Shown here in pieces: positions 35,303 to 43,537 of a DNA stretch of 64,000 nucleotides. The position numbers were made by a program, and so were the translations under genes. The notes under the pieces were generated by a model. The model saw nothing but the letters and a program-made list of their open reading frames with translations. It did not search any database and was not told the DNA's origin. Numbering within the stretch: position 1 is the stretch's first letter; every line of letters starts with the position of its first letter. The DNA is from Chryseomonas sp014190935 (GTDB taxonomy: Bacteria > Pseudomonadota > Gammaproteobacteria > Pseudomonadales > Pseudomonadaceae): assembly GCF_014190935.1 (NCBI RefSeq), contig NZ_JACHVV010000001.1, positions 434,001 through 498,000 on the forward strand, given 5' to 3'.

Positions 35303-35410
35303 CTGCCGGGAACCAGTCGCATCCCGGCAGCCGGATGGTAACCACTCACCCCGCATGGGCTGGTCATGCGGTAGCCGGATACATCGGGTATCCATACAAC
35401 AGGTATGAAC
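35303..35410 (+). promoter_or_regulatory. rpsA leader with three consecutive hairpins, candidate S1 autoregulatory site
   Basis: Three stems follow each other before rpsA. First, CTGCCGGGA (35303-35311) with TCCCGGCAG (35322-35330). Second, CCGCATG (35351-35357) with CATGCGG (35365-35371). Third, GGATAC (35377-35382) with GTATCC (35388-35393). Only a weak AGG lies before the start codon. In E. coli the rpsA leader has three hairpins and no Shine-Dalgarno element, and S1 represses its own translation there. The same layout here suggests the same control. Confidence 0.7.
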
Positions 35411-37090
35411 ATGAGCGAAAGCTTCGCAGAACTCTTTGAAGAAAGTCTGAAATCCCTCGACATGCAGCCGGGCGCCATCATCGTCGGCACCGTGGTGTCG
35501 ATCGATGGCGACTGGGTTGTGGTCGATACCGGCCTGAAATCCGAAGGCCTGGTTCCGCTCGAGCAGTTCTACAACGAACAAGGCGAGCTGACCATCAACG
35601 TGGGTGACGAAGTCCACGTAGCCCTGGATGCCGTCGAAGACGGTTTCGGCGAAACCAAAGTGTCTCGCGAAAAGGCCAAGCGCGCCGAGTCCTGGCTGGT
35701 CCTGGAAGCCGCGTTCAGCGCCGACGAAGTGGTCAAGGGTGTCATCAACGGCAAGGTCAAGGGCGGTTTCACCGTCGACGTCAGCGGCATCCGCGCGTTC
35801 CTGCCGGGCTCCCTGGTCGATGTCCGTCCGGTGCGTGACACCACTCACCTGGAAGGCAAGGAACTCGAGTTCAAGGTCATCAAGCTGGACCAGAAGCGCA
35901 ACAACGTTGTCGTTTCCCGTCGTAGCGTCCTGGAAGCCGAGAACAGCGCCGAGCGTGAAGCTCTGCTGGAATCCCTGCAGGAAGGCCAGCAAGTCAAGGG
36001 TATCGTCAAGAACCTCACCGACTACGGTGCGTTCGTCGACCTGGGCGGCGTAGACGGCCTGCTGCACATCACCGACATGGCCTGGAAGCGCATCAAGCAT
36101 CCGTCGGAAATCGTCAACGTCGGCGACGAGATCGACGTCAAGGTGCTGAAGTTCGACCGTGAGCGCAACCGCGTCTCCCTGGGTCTGAAGCAGCTGGGCG
36201 AAGATCCGTGGGTCGCCATCAAGGCCCGTTACCCGGAAGGCACCCGCGTTCAGGCGCGCGTCACCAACCTTACCGACTACGGCTGCTTCGCCGAGCTGGA
36301 AGAGGGCGTGGAAGGCCTGGTGCACGTGTCCGAAATGGATTGGACCAACAAGAACATCCACCCGTCCAAGGTCGTTCAGGTCGGCGACGAAGTGGAAGTC
36401 ATGGTCCTGGATATCGACGAAGAGCGTCGTCGTATCTCCCTGGGCATCAAGCAGTGCCGCGCTAACCCGTGGGAAGAGTTCTCGGGTCAGTTCAACAAGG
36501 GCGACCGCATCTCCGGCACCATCAAGTCGATCACCGATTTCGGTATCTTCATTGGTCTGGAAGGCGGCATCGACGGCCTGGTACACCTGTCCGACATCTC
36601 CTGGAACGAAACCGGCGAAGAAGCCGTGCGTCGCTTCAAGAAGGGTGACGAGCTGGACACCGTGATCCTGTCGGTCGACCCGGAGCGCGAGCGCATCTCC
36701 CTGGGCATCAAGCAGCTGGAAGACGATCCGTTCTCCAACTACGCCTCCCTGAACGAGAAAGGCACCATCGTGCGCGGTACCGTCAAGGAAGTGGATGCCA
36801 AGGGCGCCGTCATCACCCTGGCCAACGAGATCGAAGGCGTCCTGAAGGCGTCCGAAATCAGTCGTGATCGCGTCGAAGACGCCCGTAACGTGCTGAAGGA
36901 AGGCGACGAAGTCGAAGCCAAGATCATCAGCATCGATCGCAAGAGCCGCGTGATCAGCCTCTCCGTCAAGTCCAAGGACGTCGACGATGAGAAGGAAGCC
37001 ATGAGCTCCCTGCGTAGCAAGCAAGAGCCTGCTGCTGGCCCCACCACCATCGGCGACCTGATCAAGGCGCAGATGGAAAGCCAGAACTAA
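35411..37090 (+). CDS. rpsA: 30S ribosomal protein S1
   Basis: A 559-residue protein with six S1 (OB-fold) repeats; for example FVDLGGVDGLLHITDMAWKR and FIGLEGGIDGLVHLSDISWN mark repeats 3 and 5. It binds mRNA upstream of the start codon and helps load it on the ribosome. I chose the Met giving MSESFAELFEES, as in other Pseudomonas S1 proteins; a Met two codons earlier (35405) is possible. Codon use is highly biased and uniform, as expected for an abundant protein. A strong terminator follows. Confidence 0.96.
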   Translation: MSESFAELFEESLKSLDMQPGAIIVGTVVSIDGDWVVVDTGLKSEGLVPLEQFYNEQGELTINVGDEVHVALDAVEDGFGETKVSREKAKRAESWLVLEAAFSADEVVKGVINGKVKGGFTVDVSGIRAFLPGSLVDVRPVRDTTHLEGKELEFKVIKLDQKRNNVVVSRRSVLEAENSAEREALLESLQEGQQVKGIVKNLTDYGAFVDLGGVDGLLHITDMAWKRIKHPSEIVNVGDEIDVKVLKFDRERNRVSLGLKQLGEDPWVAIKARYPEGTRVQARVTNLTDYGCFAELEEGVEGLVHVSEMDWTNKNIHPSKVVQVGDEVEVMVLDIDEERRRISLGIKQCRANPWEEFSGQFNKGDRISGTIKSITDFGIFIGLEGGIDGLVHLSDISWNETGEEAVRRFKKGDELDTVILSVDPERERISLGIKQLEDDPFSNYASLNEKGTIVRGTVKEVDAKGAVITLANEIEGVLKASEISRDRVEDARNVLKEGDEVEAKIISIDRKSRVISLSVKSKDVDDEKEAMSSLRSKQEPAAGPTTIGDLIKAQMESQN

Positions 37091-37109
37091 GTTCGAGCTT
37101 GAGTGAAAG

Positions 37110-37135
37110 GCGACCCTCCGGGGTCGCTTTTTTTT
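37110..37135 (+). terminator. Rho-independent terminator of rpsA
   Basis: Stem GCGACCC (37110-37116) with GGGTCGC (37121-37127), a TCCG loop and a run of eight T. It starts 20 bases after the rpsA stop and separates rpsA from ihfB. Confidence 0.93.
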
Positions 37136-37200
37136 GCCTGGCGAAAAGTGGGCGGGGAGGTCATGACCCGTAAAAAGTTGCCGGGATCAAAGTCGTCCGC

Positions 37201-37233
37201 TTGACTTTTCAAAAATCCGCCAGCGTGCTAAAA
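37201..37233 (+). promoter_or_regulatory. Possible ihfB promoter
   Basis: TTGACT at 37201-37206 is a good -35 hexamer. A weak -10 (GCTAAA or nearby) lies about 20 bases on, so the spacing is not ideal. The position, after the rpsA terminator and about 50-70 bases before ihfB, fits a separate promoter. Confidence 0.4.
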
Positions 37234-37278
37234 GCTCTTTGAGGTGATCTAGCCGCTTGATAACGAAGGAAAAAATCC

Positions 37279-37566
37279 ATGACCAAGTCGGAGTTGATCG
37301 AGCGCATCGTTTCCTATCAGGGGCAGTTGTCGTCCAGGGATGTCGAGCTGGCGATCAAGACCATGCTGGAGCAGATGGCCCAGGCACTTTCCACCGGGGA
37401 CCGTATCGAGATCCGGGGCTTCGGCAGCTTCTCACTGCACTATCGCGAACCCCGTACGGGACGCAATCCCAAGACCGGCGAATCGGTGCTACTGGACGGC
37501 AAGTTCGTTCCGCACTTCAAGCCCGGCAAGGAGCTGCGGGACAGGGTCAACGAGCTTGAGTCATAA
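37279..37566 (+). CDS. ihfB: Integration host factor subunit beta
   Basis: A 95-residue HU/IHF family DNA-bending protein. The N-terminal helices (TKSELIERIV) are followed by IEIRGFGSF and the proline-tipped arm GRNPKTGESVLLDGKFVPHFKPGK that inserts into the minor groove (given by its position, about residues 62-85). Works with IhfA; it also assists sigma-54 promoters, two of which are seen in this window (46300 and 60294). AAGGAAAA precedes the ATG. Directly downstream of rpsA as in other gammaproteobacteria. Confidence 0.95.
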   Translation: MTKSELIERIVSYQGQLSSRDVELAIKTMLEQMAQALSTGDRIEIRGFGSFSLHYREPRTGRNPKTGESVLLDGKFVPHFKPGKELRDRVNELES

Positions 37567-37810
37567 AGCCGTCGCTAATGCCTGCCTTTTCCTTGCCTGT
37601 CCGGCAAGTGGCAGATTTTCCTTATTTTTCTGGCTAGCCCAAAGTCGTCAAAAAAGCGTTGTTTATCAGGCTTATAGCGTTATTTTGACGTTTACAAAAA
37701 AAGTCAAGCCGTTTTGATATTTTTGTAGACGGGTTCCGATTTTTGTATGAGACTTCCTTCACATAAGGTCTTGGGTGACCTCGTAGTCCACGCCGAGTGA
37801 GGAAGTTGTC

Positions 37811-38032
37811 ATGCGCCACTATCTTTTCATCTGGATCGGTATCGCCGCCTGCTTCACCAGCATGCACCTCGGTCATCCTTTCCTGGCTGTAGCCGCCCTG
37901 GCCGGTAGCTGGATGGTTGCTCTGTTCCTGCAGCCCGCTCAGCGCGTCGAGAGCTTCTCGCGCCACTACGTTGCCCAGCCGGCTGCTCGCTTCCAGGCCG
38001 TTGAAGTCCAGGCTTCCGCCAAGACCTTCTAA
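37811..38032 (+). CDS. Small membrane protein of unknown function (73 residues)
   Basis: Begins MRHYLFIWIGIAACFTSMHL and continues with a second hydrophobic stretch, LAVAALAGSWMVALFL. That makes two likely membrane segments covering residues 4-41. A polar C-terminal tail ends KTF. A GTGAGGAAG ribosome site lies at good spacing and a strong terminator (38050-38081) follows within 20 bases, so this looks like a real single-gene unit. Its AT-rich upstream region (37640-37740) holds an imperfect inverted repeat around GTCAAAA and TTTTGAC. It occupies the place where P. aeruginosa carries wzz, but 73 residues are too few for Wzz. Confidence 0.7.
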   Translation: MRHYLFIWIGIAACFTSMHLGHPFLAVAALAGSWMVALFLQPAQRVESFSRHYVAQPAARFQAVEVQASAKTF

Positions 38033-38049
38033 GCTTCTCAAGTTTTTCG

Positions 38050-38081
38050 GCCCGCCGAGCCCAGGTTCGGCGGGCTTTTTT
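38050..38081 (+). terminator. Rho-independent terminator after the 73-residue gene
   Basis: Stem GCCCGCCGA (38050-38058) with TCGGCGGGC (38067-38075), followed by a T-run. It lies 18 bases after the small gene's stop and separates it from the O-antigen genes. Confidence 0.92.
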
Positions 38082-38171
38082 ATGCCTGCGTTTTGCGTGG
38101 CTAGGCCCTTGCGGGGCAATGTCTTACCATAAGCGCCCTTTCCTGGCTGACTGGCACGGCGCAACGCATTG

Positions 38172-39140
38172 ATGGAACGCAAGATTCTGGTGACAGGGGC
38201 GGGGGGCTTCGTCGGCGCGGCCCTGGTTCGGCAGCTTCAGGCCAAAGGGTATCCGGTGGTCGCCGCGCAGCGCCAGCCGGCCGCCGCCTCGGGCGCGGTG
38301 ATTCCGGTGATCCGGGAGTTGTCCGCCGATACCGACTGGTCCGAGACCCTGGCAGGGGTGGATACCGTCATCCATCTCGCCGCTCGGGTCCATCAGCTGG
38401 GCGAGCAGCCAGGCGTGGTCAGCGAGGCTTGCTACGATGAGGTGAATCGGGCGGCAACCCTCAAGCTGGCCCGAGACGCCCTGGCTGCCGGCGTCCGTCG
38501 CTTCATCTTTGTCAGCAGCATCAAGGTCAATGGTGACTGGACCCTTCCCGGCAAGTCCTTTCGCGCTGACGATCTTCCGGCACCCACCGATGCCTATGCA
38601 CGCTCCAAGGCGGCCGCCGAGCAGCAGCTGCTGGCGCTGATGGCCGAGACCGGACTGGAAGTGGTCATCGTGCGTCCACCGCTGATCTACGGGCCCGGGG
38701 TAAAGGCCAATGTGGCCCGCCTGCTGGATACCCTGGCGCGGGGCGTGCCGCTGCCCCTGGGGGGCGTTCGGCACAACAGGCGCAGTCTGCTCGCGCTGGA
38801 GAATCTGCTCGATCTGTTGATCCTGTGCATCGCGGCGCCCAGGGCGGCCGGTGCCATCCTCCTGGTCAGCGACGATGAAGATCTTTCCACCGCCGAGCTG
38901 CTCGAATTGCTGGCCGAAGGCCTGGGTCGGAAATCCCGGCTGATCGCCGTTCCGTCCACCTGGCTCGAATGGGGCGCCAGGTTGCTGGGGCGGGGCGAGG
39001 TGGCGCAACGTCTCTGTGGTTCGCTGCAGGTCGACATCCAGCCCACCAAGACCTTGCTCGGCTGGCGGCCGCCGCTGTCGGCGCGAGTCGCCTTGCGTGC
39101 GCTAGGGGCGCAACGGGCCGGCGCGGAGGGACGGCGATGA
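38172..39140 (+). CDS. NAD-dependent epimerase/reductase (WbpV/WbpK-like, UDP-sugar 4-reductase)
   Basis: A 322-residue extended short-chain dehydrogenase. The cofactor motif TGAGGFVG is at residues 8-15, FVSSIKVNG carries the catalytic Ser/Thr region, and the YARSK motif has the Tyr/Lys pair. In Pseudomonas O-antigen loci such proteins reduce the 4-keto sugar made by WbpM to UDP-FucNAc or UDP-QuiNAc. The stop overlaps the wbpL start by 4 bases. ATG was chosen over a TTG one codon upstream. Confidence 0.85.
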   Translation: MERKILVTGAGGFVGAALVRQLQAKGYPVVAAQRQPAAASGAVIPVIRELSADTDWSETLAGVDTVIHLAARVHQLGEQPGVVSEACYDEVNRAATLKLARDALAAGVRRFIFVSSIKVNGDWTLPGKSFRADDLPAPTDAYARSKAAAEQQLLALMAETGLEVVIVRPPLIYGPGVKANVARLLDTLARGVPLPLGGVRHNRRSLLALENLLDLLILCIAAPRAAGAILLVSDDEDLSTAELLELLAEGLGRKSRLIAVPSTWLEWGARLLGRGEVAQRLCGSLQVDIQPTKTLLGWRPPLSARVALRALGAQRAGAEGRR

Positions 39141-40186
39141 TGCTGCTCCTGTTGCTGCTGGCCGGCGGCTGCAGCTGGCTGGGCACGGCGGCGCTGCGCC
39201 GCTACGCCCTGTCCGGTGGCCTGCTCGACGAACCCAATGCGCGCAGTTCGCACCAGGTGGCGACGCCCCGTGGCGGCGGCCTGGCGATCGTCCTAGTGTT
39301 CGTGCTCGGTTGTGCCGTGCTGCGCCTGCTGGGACAGCTCGATCCGGCTTCCTGCGGCGTCCTGATAGGGGCGGGGCTGCTGGTGGCGGTGCTCGGCTTC
39401 GTCGACGATCACCGGCACGTGGGCGCCGGCTGGCGCCTGCTCGGTCATTTCCTAGCTGCCGTCGCTGCGCTGCTGTGGCTGGGCGGCTATGGCGCGCTTC
39501 CTGCGCAGCTGTCCGCTGTTCTGGGGCTACCCGGCTGGCTGGTGACGGTTCTTGGCGTTCTCTATCTGGTCTGGCTGCTCAACCTCTACAACTTCATGGA
39601 CGGCATCGACGGTATCGCCGGCGGCGAAGCGCTCGCCGTCTGTCTGGGCATGGCGCTGATCTATGCCGTGACCGGCCATGGCGTCTTGCTAGGCGCGCCC
39701 CTGCTGCTGGCCGCAGCCGTGGGGGGGTTCCTGTGCTGGAACTTCCCGCCGGCGCGCATCTTCATGGGCGATGTCGGCAGTGGCTTTCTCGGCTTGATCC
39801 TCGGCATGCTGTCGTTGCAGGCGGCGTTGGTCGAGCTGTCGCTTTTCTGGGCCTGGCTGATCCTGCTCGGTGTCTTCGTGGTCGATGCGACCTGGACGCT
39901 GTCGCGGCGGCTGAGCCGGGGCAAGAAGCCCTACGAGGCCCATCGCACCCACGCCTACCAGTGGGCCTCCCGTCGGCATGGCGCTCATCGCCCGGTGACC
40001 CTGGCGGTACTCGCCATCAACCTGTGCTGGTTGCTGCCTATCGCTTTGCTGGTGGGGCTGGGGCTTTTAAGTGCCATACTGGGGCTCTTGCTTGCCTATG
40101 GGCCCTTGCTTTGCCTGGCCCTTCGATACCATGCTGGGACCGATGAGGTAGCCATGGCTGCGCAGTCCACCGGATTCAGGGATTAG
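39137..40186 (+). CDS. wbpL: Undecaprenyl-phosphate glycosyl-1-phosphate transferase (WbpL/WecA family)
   Basis: A 349-residue membrane enzyme with about ten helices from the MraY/WecA family. LDEPNARSSHQVATPRGGG marks the family start, VLGFVDDHRHV the first Asp pair, NLYNFMDGIDGIAGGEA the metal- and substrate-binding motif, and FMGDVGSGFLG a later catalytic loop. It transfers a sugar 1-phosphate (FucNAc, QuiNAc or GlcNAc) to undecaprenyl phosphate and so starts O-antigen subunit synthesis at the inner membrane. The start overlaps the preceding stop, and wbpM follows 10 bases on. Confidence 0.9.
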   Translation: MMLLLLLLAGGCSWLGTAALRRYALSGGLLDEPNARSSHQVATPRGGGLAIVLVFVLGCAVLRLLGQLDPASCGVLIGAGLLVAVLGFVDDHRHVGAGWRLLGHFLAAVAALLWLGGYGALPAQLSAVLGLPGWLVTVLGVLYLVWLLNLYNFMDGIDGIAGGEALAVCLGMALIYAVTGHGVLLGAPLLLAAAVGGFLCWNFPPARIFMGDVGSGFLGLILGMLSLQAALVELSLFWAWLILLGVFVVDATWTLSRRLSRGKKPYEAHRTHAYQWASRRHGAHRPVTLAVLAINLCWLLPIALLVGLGLLSAILGLLLAYGPLLCLALRYHAGTDEVAMAAQSTGFRD

Positions 40187-40196
40187 GGACACTGAC

Positions 40197-42179
40197 ATGT
40201 TGCGTGACCATCTGGTCAAGCTGAACCGGCGTACCAAGAGAGTCATCCAGGTCGCGGTCGACCTGTTGCTGATCTGGCTCTCGCTCTGGTTGGCCTTCTA
40301 TCTGCGCCTGGGGTCCGTGCAGATGATCGAGCCCTTCAGCGGACATGCCTGGCTGTTCATCACCGCGCCGGCCATCGCCATCCCCCTGTTCATCCGCTTC
40401 GGCATGTACCGCGCGGTCATGCGCTACCTGGGCAACGACGCCCTGATCGCCATCGCCAAGGCGGTGACGCTGTCGACGCTGCTGCTGTCGGTAGTCATCT
40501 ACTGGTATCGCGATCTGCCGGAGATCGTCCCGCGTTCGATGATCTTCAACTACTGGATCGTCAGCCTGATCCTCATCGGCGGCCTGCGTCTCGCGCTGCG
40601 CCAGTATTTTCTGGGCGACTGGTATCGCGCCATCACCGTGCCCTTCATCAAGCAGCCGGACGAACTGCCGCGGGTCGCCATCTATGGCGCCGGCTCGGCG
40701 GGCAACCAGCTGGTCGCGGCGCTACGCATGGGCCGAGCCATGCGTCCGGTGGCCTTCATCGACGATGACAAGAGCATCGCCAATCGCATCATCGCCGGGC
40801 TCAAGGTCTATACCCCCAAGCACATCCAGCAGATGATCGACGAGACGGGAGCCGAGGAGATCCTCCTGGCGATCCCGTCCGCTACCCGGGCGCGGCGCCG
40901 TGAGGTGCTCGGTCTGCTGGAGCCCTATCCGTTGCACGTCAGAACCGTGCCGCGGATCAGCGATCTGGCCTGCGGCAAGGTACAGGTGGACGACCTCCAG
41001 GAGGTCGACATCGCCGACCTGCTGGGACGGGATCCGGTCACACCCCGGCCCGAGCTGTTCGCCCGTTGCATCACCGGTCAGGTGGTGATGGTCACTGGGG
41101 CAGGGGGGTCCATCGGCTCCGAGCTGTGCCGGCAGATCATCGGCCAGAAGCCGCGCACCCTGATCCTGCTCGACCACGCCGAATTCAACCTCTACAGCAT
41201 CCATCGTGAGCTGGAGACCTATATCCAGCGCGAAGCCCTGCCGGTCACCCTGGTGCCGGTGCTGGGCTCCATTCGCAATGCGCCGCTGCTCTTGCAGGTG
41301 ATGCGGCACTGGAAGGTGGCCACCTTCTACCATGCGGCGGCCTACAAGCACGTGCCCATGGTCGAGCACAACATCGCCGAGGGTTTCGGCAACAACGTCC
41401 TGGGCACCCTCAATGCCGCCCAGGCGGCCATCCAGGCCGGCGTGACCAGTTTCGTGCTGATCTCCACCGACAAGGCGGTACGGCCCACCAATATCATGGG
41501 CAGTACCAAGCGCCTGGCCGAGATGATCCTGCAGGCCCTGAGTCGCGAGGCGGCGCCCGTGCTGCACGGGCAAACGGACGGTATCCATCAGGTCAATCGC
41601 ACCCGCTTCACCATGGTGAGATTCGGCAATGTGCTGGGCTCGTCCGGTTCGGTCATCCCCTTGTTCAGGACCCAGATCCGCAAGGGTGGGCCGGTTACCG
41701 TCACCCATCCCAAGATCACGCGTTTCTTCATGACCATCACCGAGGCCGCCCAGCTGGTCATCCAGGCGGGCGCCATGGGCGAGGGCGGGGACGTCTTCGT
41801 GCTGGACATGGGCGAGCCGGTGCGCATCGTCGAGCTGGCCGAGCAGATGATCAAGCTGTCGGGTCTGAGTGTGCGCTCGCCGGCCAATCCCCACGGCGAT
41901 GTCGCCATCGAGTTCACCGGGCTGCGACCCGGTGAAAAACTCTATGAAGAGTTGCTCATCGGTGACGACGTGAGTCCGACCTCCCACCCGAAGATCATGC
42001 GCGCCAGCGAAGACTTCCTGGCCTGGGATGCGTTCCGCGCAGCCCTGGTCGAGCTGAGTCGCGCGATCGATTCGGGTGATTACCTCCGCGTCCGGCAACT
42101 GCTGCGCGACACCGTCGCCGGCTATTCGCCAGAGGGCGACATCGTCGACTGGCTACACGGCAAGAGATCCATCGAGTGA
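40197..42179 (+). CDS. wbpM: UDP-GlcNAc 4,6-dehydratase, membrane-bound (WbpM/CapD family)
   Basis: A 660-residue protein with about four N-terminal membrane helices. A first Rossmann segment reads VAIYGAGSAGNQL, and the catalytic short-chain dehydrogenase domain has TGAGGSIGSELCRQI near residue 300. STDKAVRPTNIMGSTKR contains the unusual Met-Lys pair of large dehydratases in place of Tyr-Lys. It makes UDP-4-keto-6-deoxy-GlcNAc for the reductase two genes upstream. In P. aeruginosa wbpM closes the O-antigen locus; here rmlB follows after 221 bases with no gene between. Confidence 0.92.
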   Translation: MLRDHLVKLNRRTKRVIQVAVDLLLIWLSLWLAFYLRLGSVQMIEPFSGHAWLFITAPAIAIPLFIRFGMYRAVMRYLGNDALIAIAKAVTLSTLLLSVVIYWYRDLPEIVPRSMIFNYWIVSLILIGGLRLALRQYFLGDWYRAITVPFIKQPDELPRVAIYGAGSAGNQLVAALRMGRAMRPVAFIDDDKSIANRIIAGLKVYTPKHIQQMIDETGAEEILLAIPSATRARRREVLGLLEPYPLHVRTVPRISDLACGKVQVDDLQEVDIADLLGRDPVTPRPELFARCITGQVVMVTGAGGSIGSELCRQIIGQKPRTLILLDHAEFNLYSIHRELETYIQREALPVTLVPVLGSIRNAPLLLQVMRHWKVATFYHAAAYKHVPMVEHNIAEGFGNNVLGTLNAAQAAIQAGVTSFVLISTDKAVRPTNIMGSTKRLAEMILQALSREAAPVLHGQTDGIHQVNRTRFTMVRFGNVLGSSGSVIPLFRTQIRKGGPVTVTHPKITRFFMTITEAAQLVIQAGAMGEGGDVFVLDMGEPVRIVELAEQMIKLSGLSVRSPANPHGDVAIEFTGLRPGEKLYEELLIGDDVSPTSHPKIMRASEDFLAWDAFRAALVELSRAIDSGDYLRVRQLLRDTVAGYSPEGDIVDWLHGKRSIE

Positions 42180-42400
42180 TCCCGTCCGCGCTTTCTTTCA
42201 GCCTGGATTTGAAGCCGAGCACAGAAGCGGCAGCCGCCCAGCGGTAGGCTGAACTTTCTTTTCCTGCCACTGTTTAACTCAGGTCTTTGGGTACATAGCC
42301 GTGGCTGTGACCCAAGCCAGGGATGGCTGCGCCGTCCTCCGATGTCTCGCCCGCAGCGCCGGGCGCGATGATGTACAAATCGATATAGGCAGGATTCAGG

Positions 42401-43465
42401 ATGAAGGTACTGGTAACAGGTGGCGCGGGTTTCATTGGTTCCGCCGTGGTACGTTTTCTTATCAACGAGACCCAATGCAAGGTTGCCAACGTCGACAAGC
42501 TGACGTACGCCGGTAACGTGGATTCCCTGGCCGAAGTCGCCGACTCCGACCGCTACGAATTCCACCAGGTGGACATCTGCGACTTCGCCGCCCTGCAGCA
42601 GGTCTTCGCGTCCTTCCAGCCCGACGTGGTCATGCACCTGGCTGCCGAGTCCCACGTGGACCGCTCCATCGAGGGCCCTGCCGCCTTCATCCAGACCAAC
42701 GTGGTCGGCACCGGCGTCATCCTCGAGGTGACCCGTGCCTACTGGAACGACCTGGCGCCGGACGCCAAGGCGGCCTTCCGTTTCCATCACATCTCCACCG
42801 ACGAGGTATACGGCGACCTGCACGGCACCGACGACCTTTTCACCGAGACCACGCCCTATTCCCCGAGCTCGCCCTATTCGGCCAGCAAGGCCGGCAGCGA
42901 CCATCTGGTACGTGCCTGGGGTCGGACCTACGGTCTGCCGGTGCTGGTGACCAACTGCTCGAACAACTACGGCCCCTATCACTTCCCCGAGAAGCTGATC
43001 CCCCACGTCATCCTCAATGCCATCCATGGCAAGCCGCTGCCGATCTATGGCGACGGCTCCCAGGTACGTGACTGGCTGTTCGTCGAAGATCATGCCCGCG
43101 CCCTCTATACCGTGGTGACCCAGGGCGAGGTCGGCGAGACCTACAACATCGGTGGTCACAACGAGAAGCGCAACCTGCAGGTCGTCGAGACCATCTGTGA
43201 CCTGCTCGAAGAGCTGGCTCCGCAGAAGCCCGAGGGTGTCGAGCGCTATCGCGACCTGATCACCTTCGTCAAGGACCGTCCCGGTCACGACATGAGATAC
43301 GCGATCGACGCCAGCAAGATCGGCCGCGAGCTGGGCTGGACGCCGGCAGAGACCTTCGAGACCGGCATGCGCAAGACCGTAACCTGGTACCTGAACAATC
43401 GTGAGTGGTGGCAGCGGGTACTGTCCGGCGCCTACCGCCTCGAGCGTCTCGGCGAAGCCGTTTAA
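42401..43465 (+). CDS. rmlB: dTDP-glucose 4,6-dehydratase
   Basis: A 354-residue extended short-chain dehydrogenase, second enzyme of dTDP-L-rhamnose synthesis. The cofactor motif TGGAGFIG is at residues 6-13, HISTDEVYGDL holds catalytic Asp/Glu, and YSASK the Tyr/Lys pair. CAGGAT lies before the ATG. Its upstream gap (42180-42400) contains a TATAGG-like -10 near 42385 but no JUMPstart element. First gene of rmlBACD; rmlA follows after 72 bases. Confidence 0.94.
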   Translation: MKVLVTGGAGFIGSAVVRFLINETQCKVANVDKLTYAGNVDSLAEVADSDRYEFHQVDICDFAALQQVFASFQPDVVMHLAAESHVDRSIEGPAAFIQTNVVGTGVILEVTRAYWNDLAPDAKAAFRFHHISTDEVYGDLHGTDDLFTETTPYSPSSPYSASKAGSDHLVRAWGRTYGLPVLVTNCSNNYGPYHFPEKLIPHVILNAIHGKPLPIYGDGSQVRDWLFVEDHARALYTVVTQGEVGETYNIGGHNEKRNLQVVETICDLLEELAPQKPEGVERYRDLITFVKDRPGHDMRYAIDASKIGRELGWTPAETFETGMRKTVTWYLNNREWWQRVLSGAYRLERLGEAV

Positions 43466-43537
43466 CGATCCTATCGCGGACACGCCCGCGGGCGTGTCCG
43501 ACCGACAGCAACAGTCAATTTTCAGAGGACGATTGCC

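Noticed and set aside
35144..37024. Long minus-strand open frame opposite rpsA and the rpsA leader
   Set aside because: It is antisense to six clear S1 repeats and its periodicity simply reflects them.
42180..42400. JUMPstart/ops element before rmlB
   Set aside because: AGCGGTAGGCTG near 42239 resembles part of the ops sequence GGCGGTAGCGTG but breaks in its conserved end, and no longer match surrounds it.
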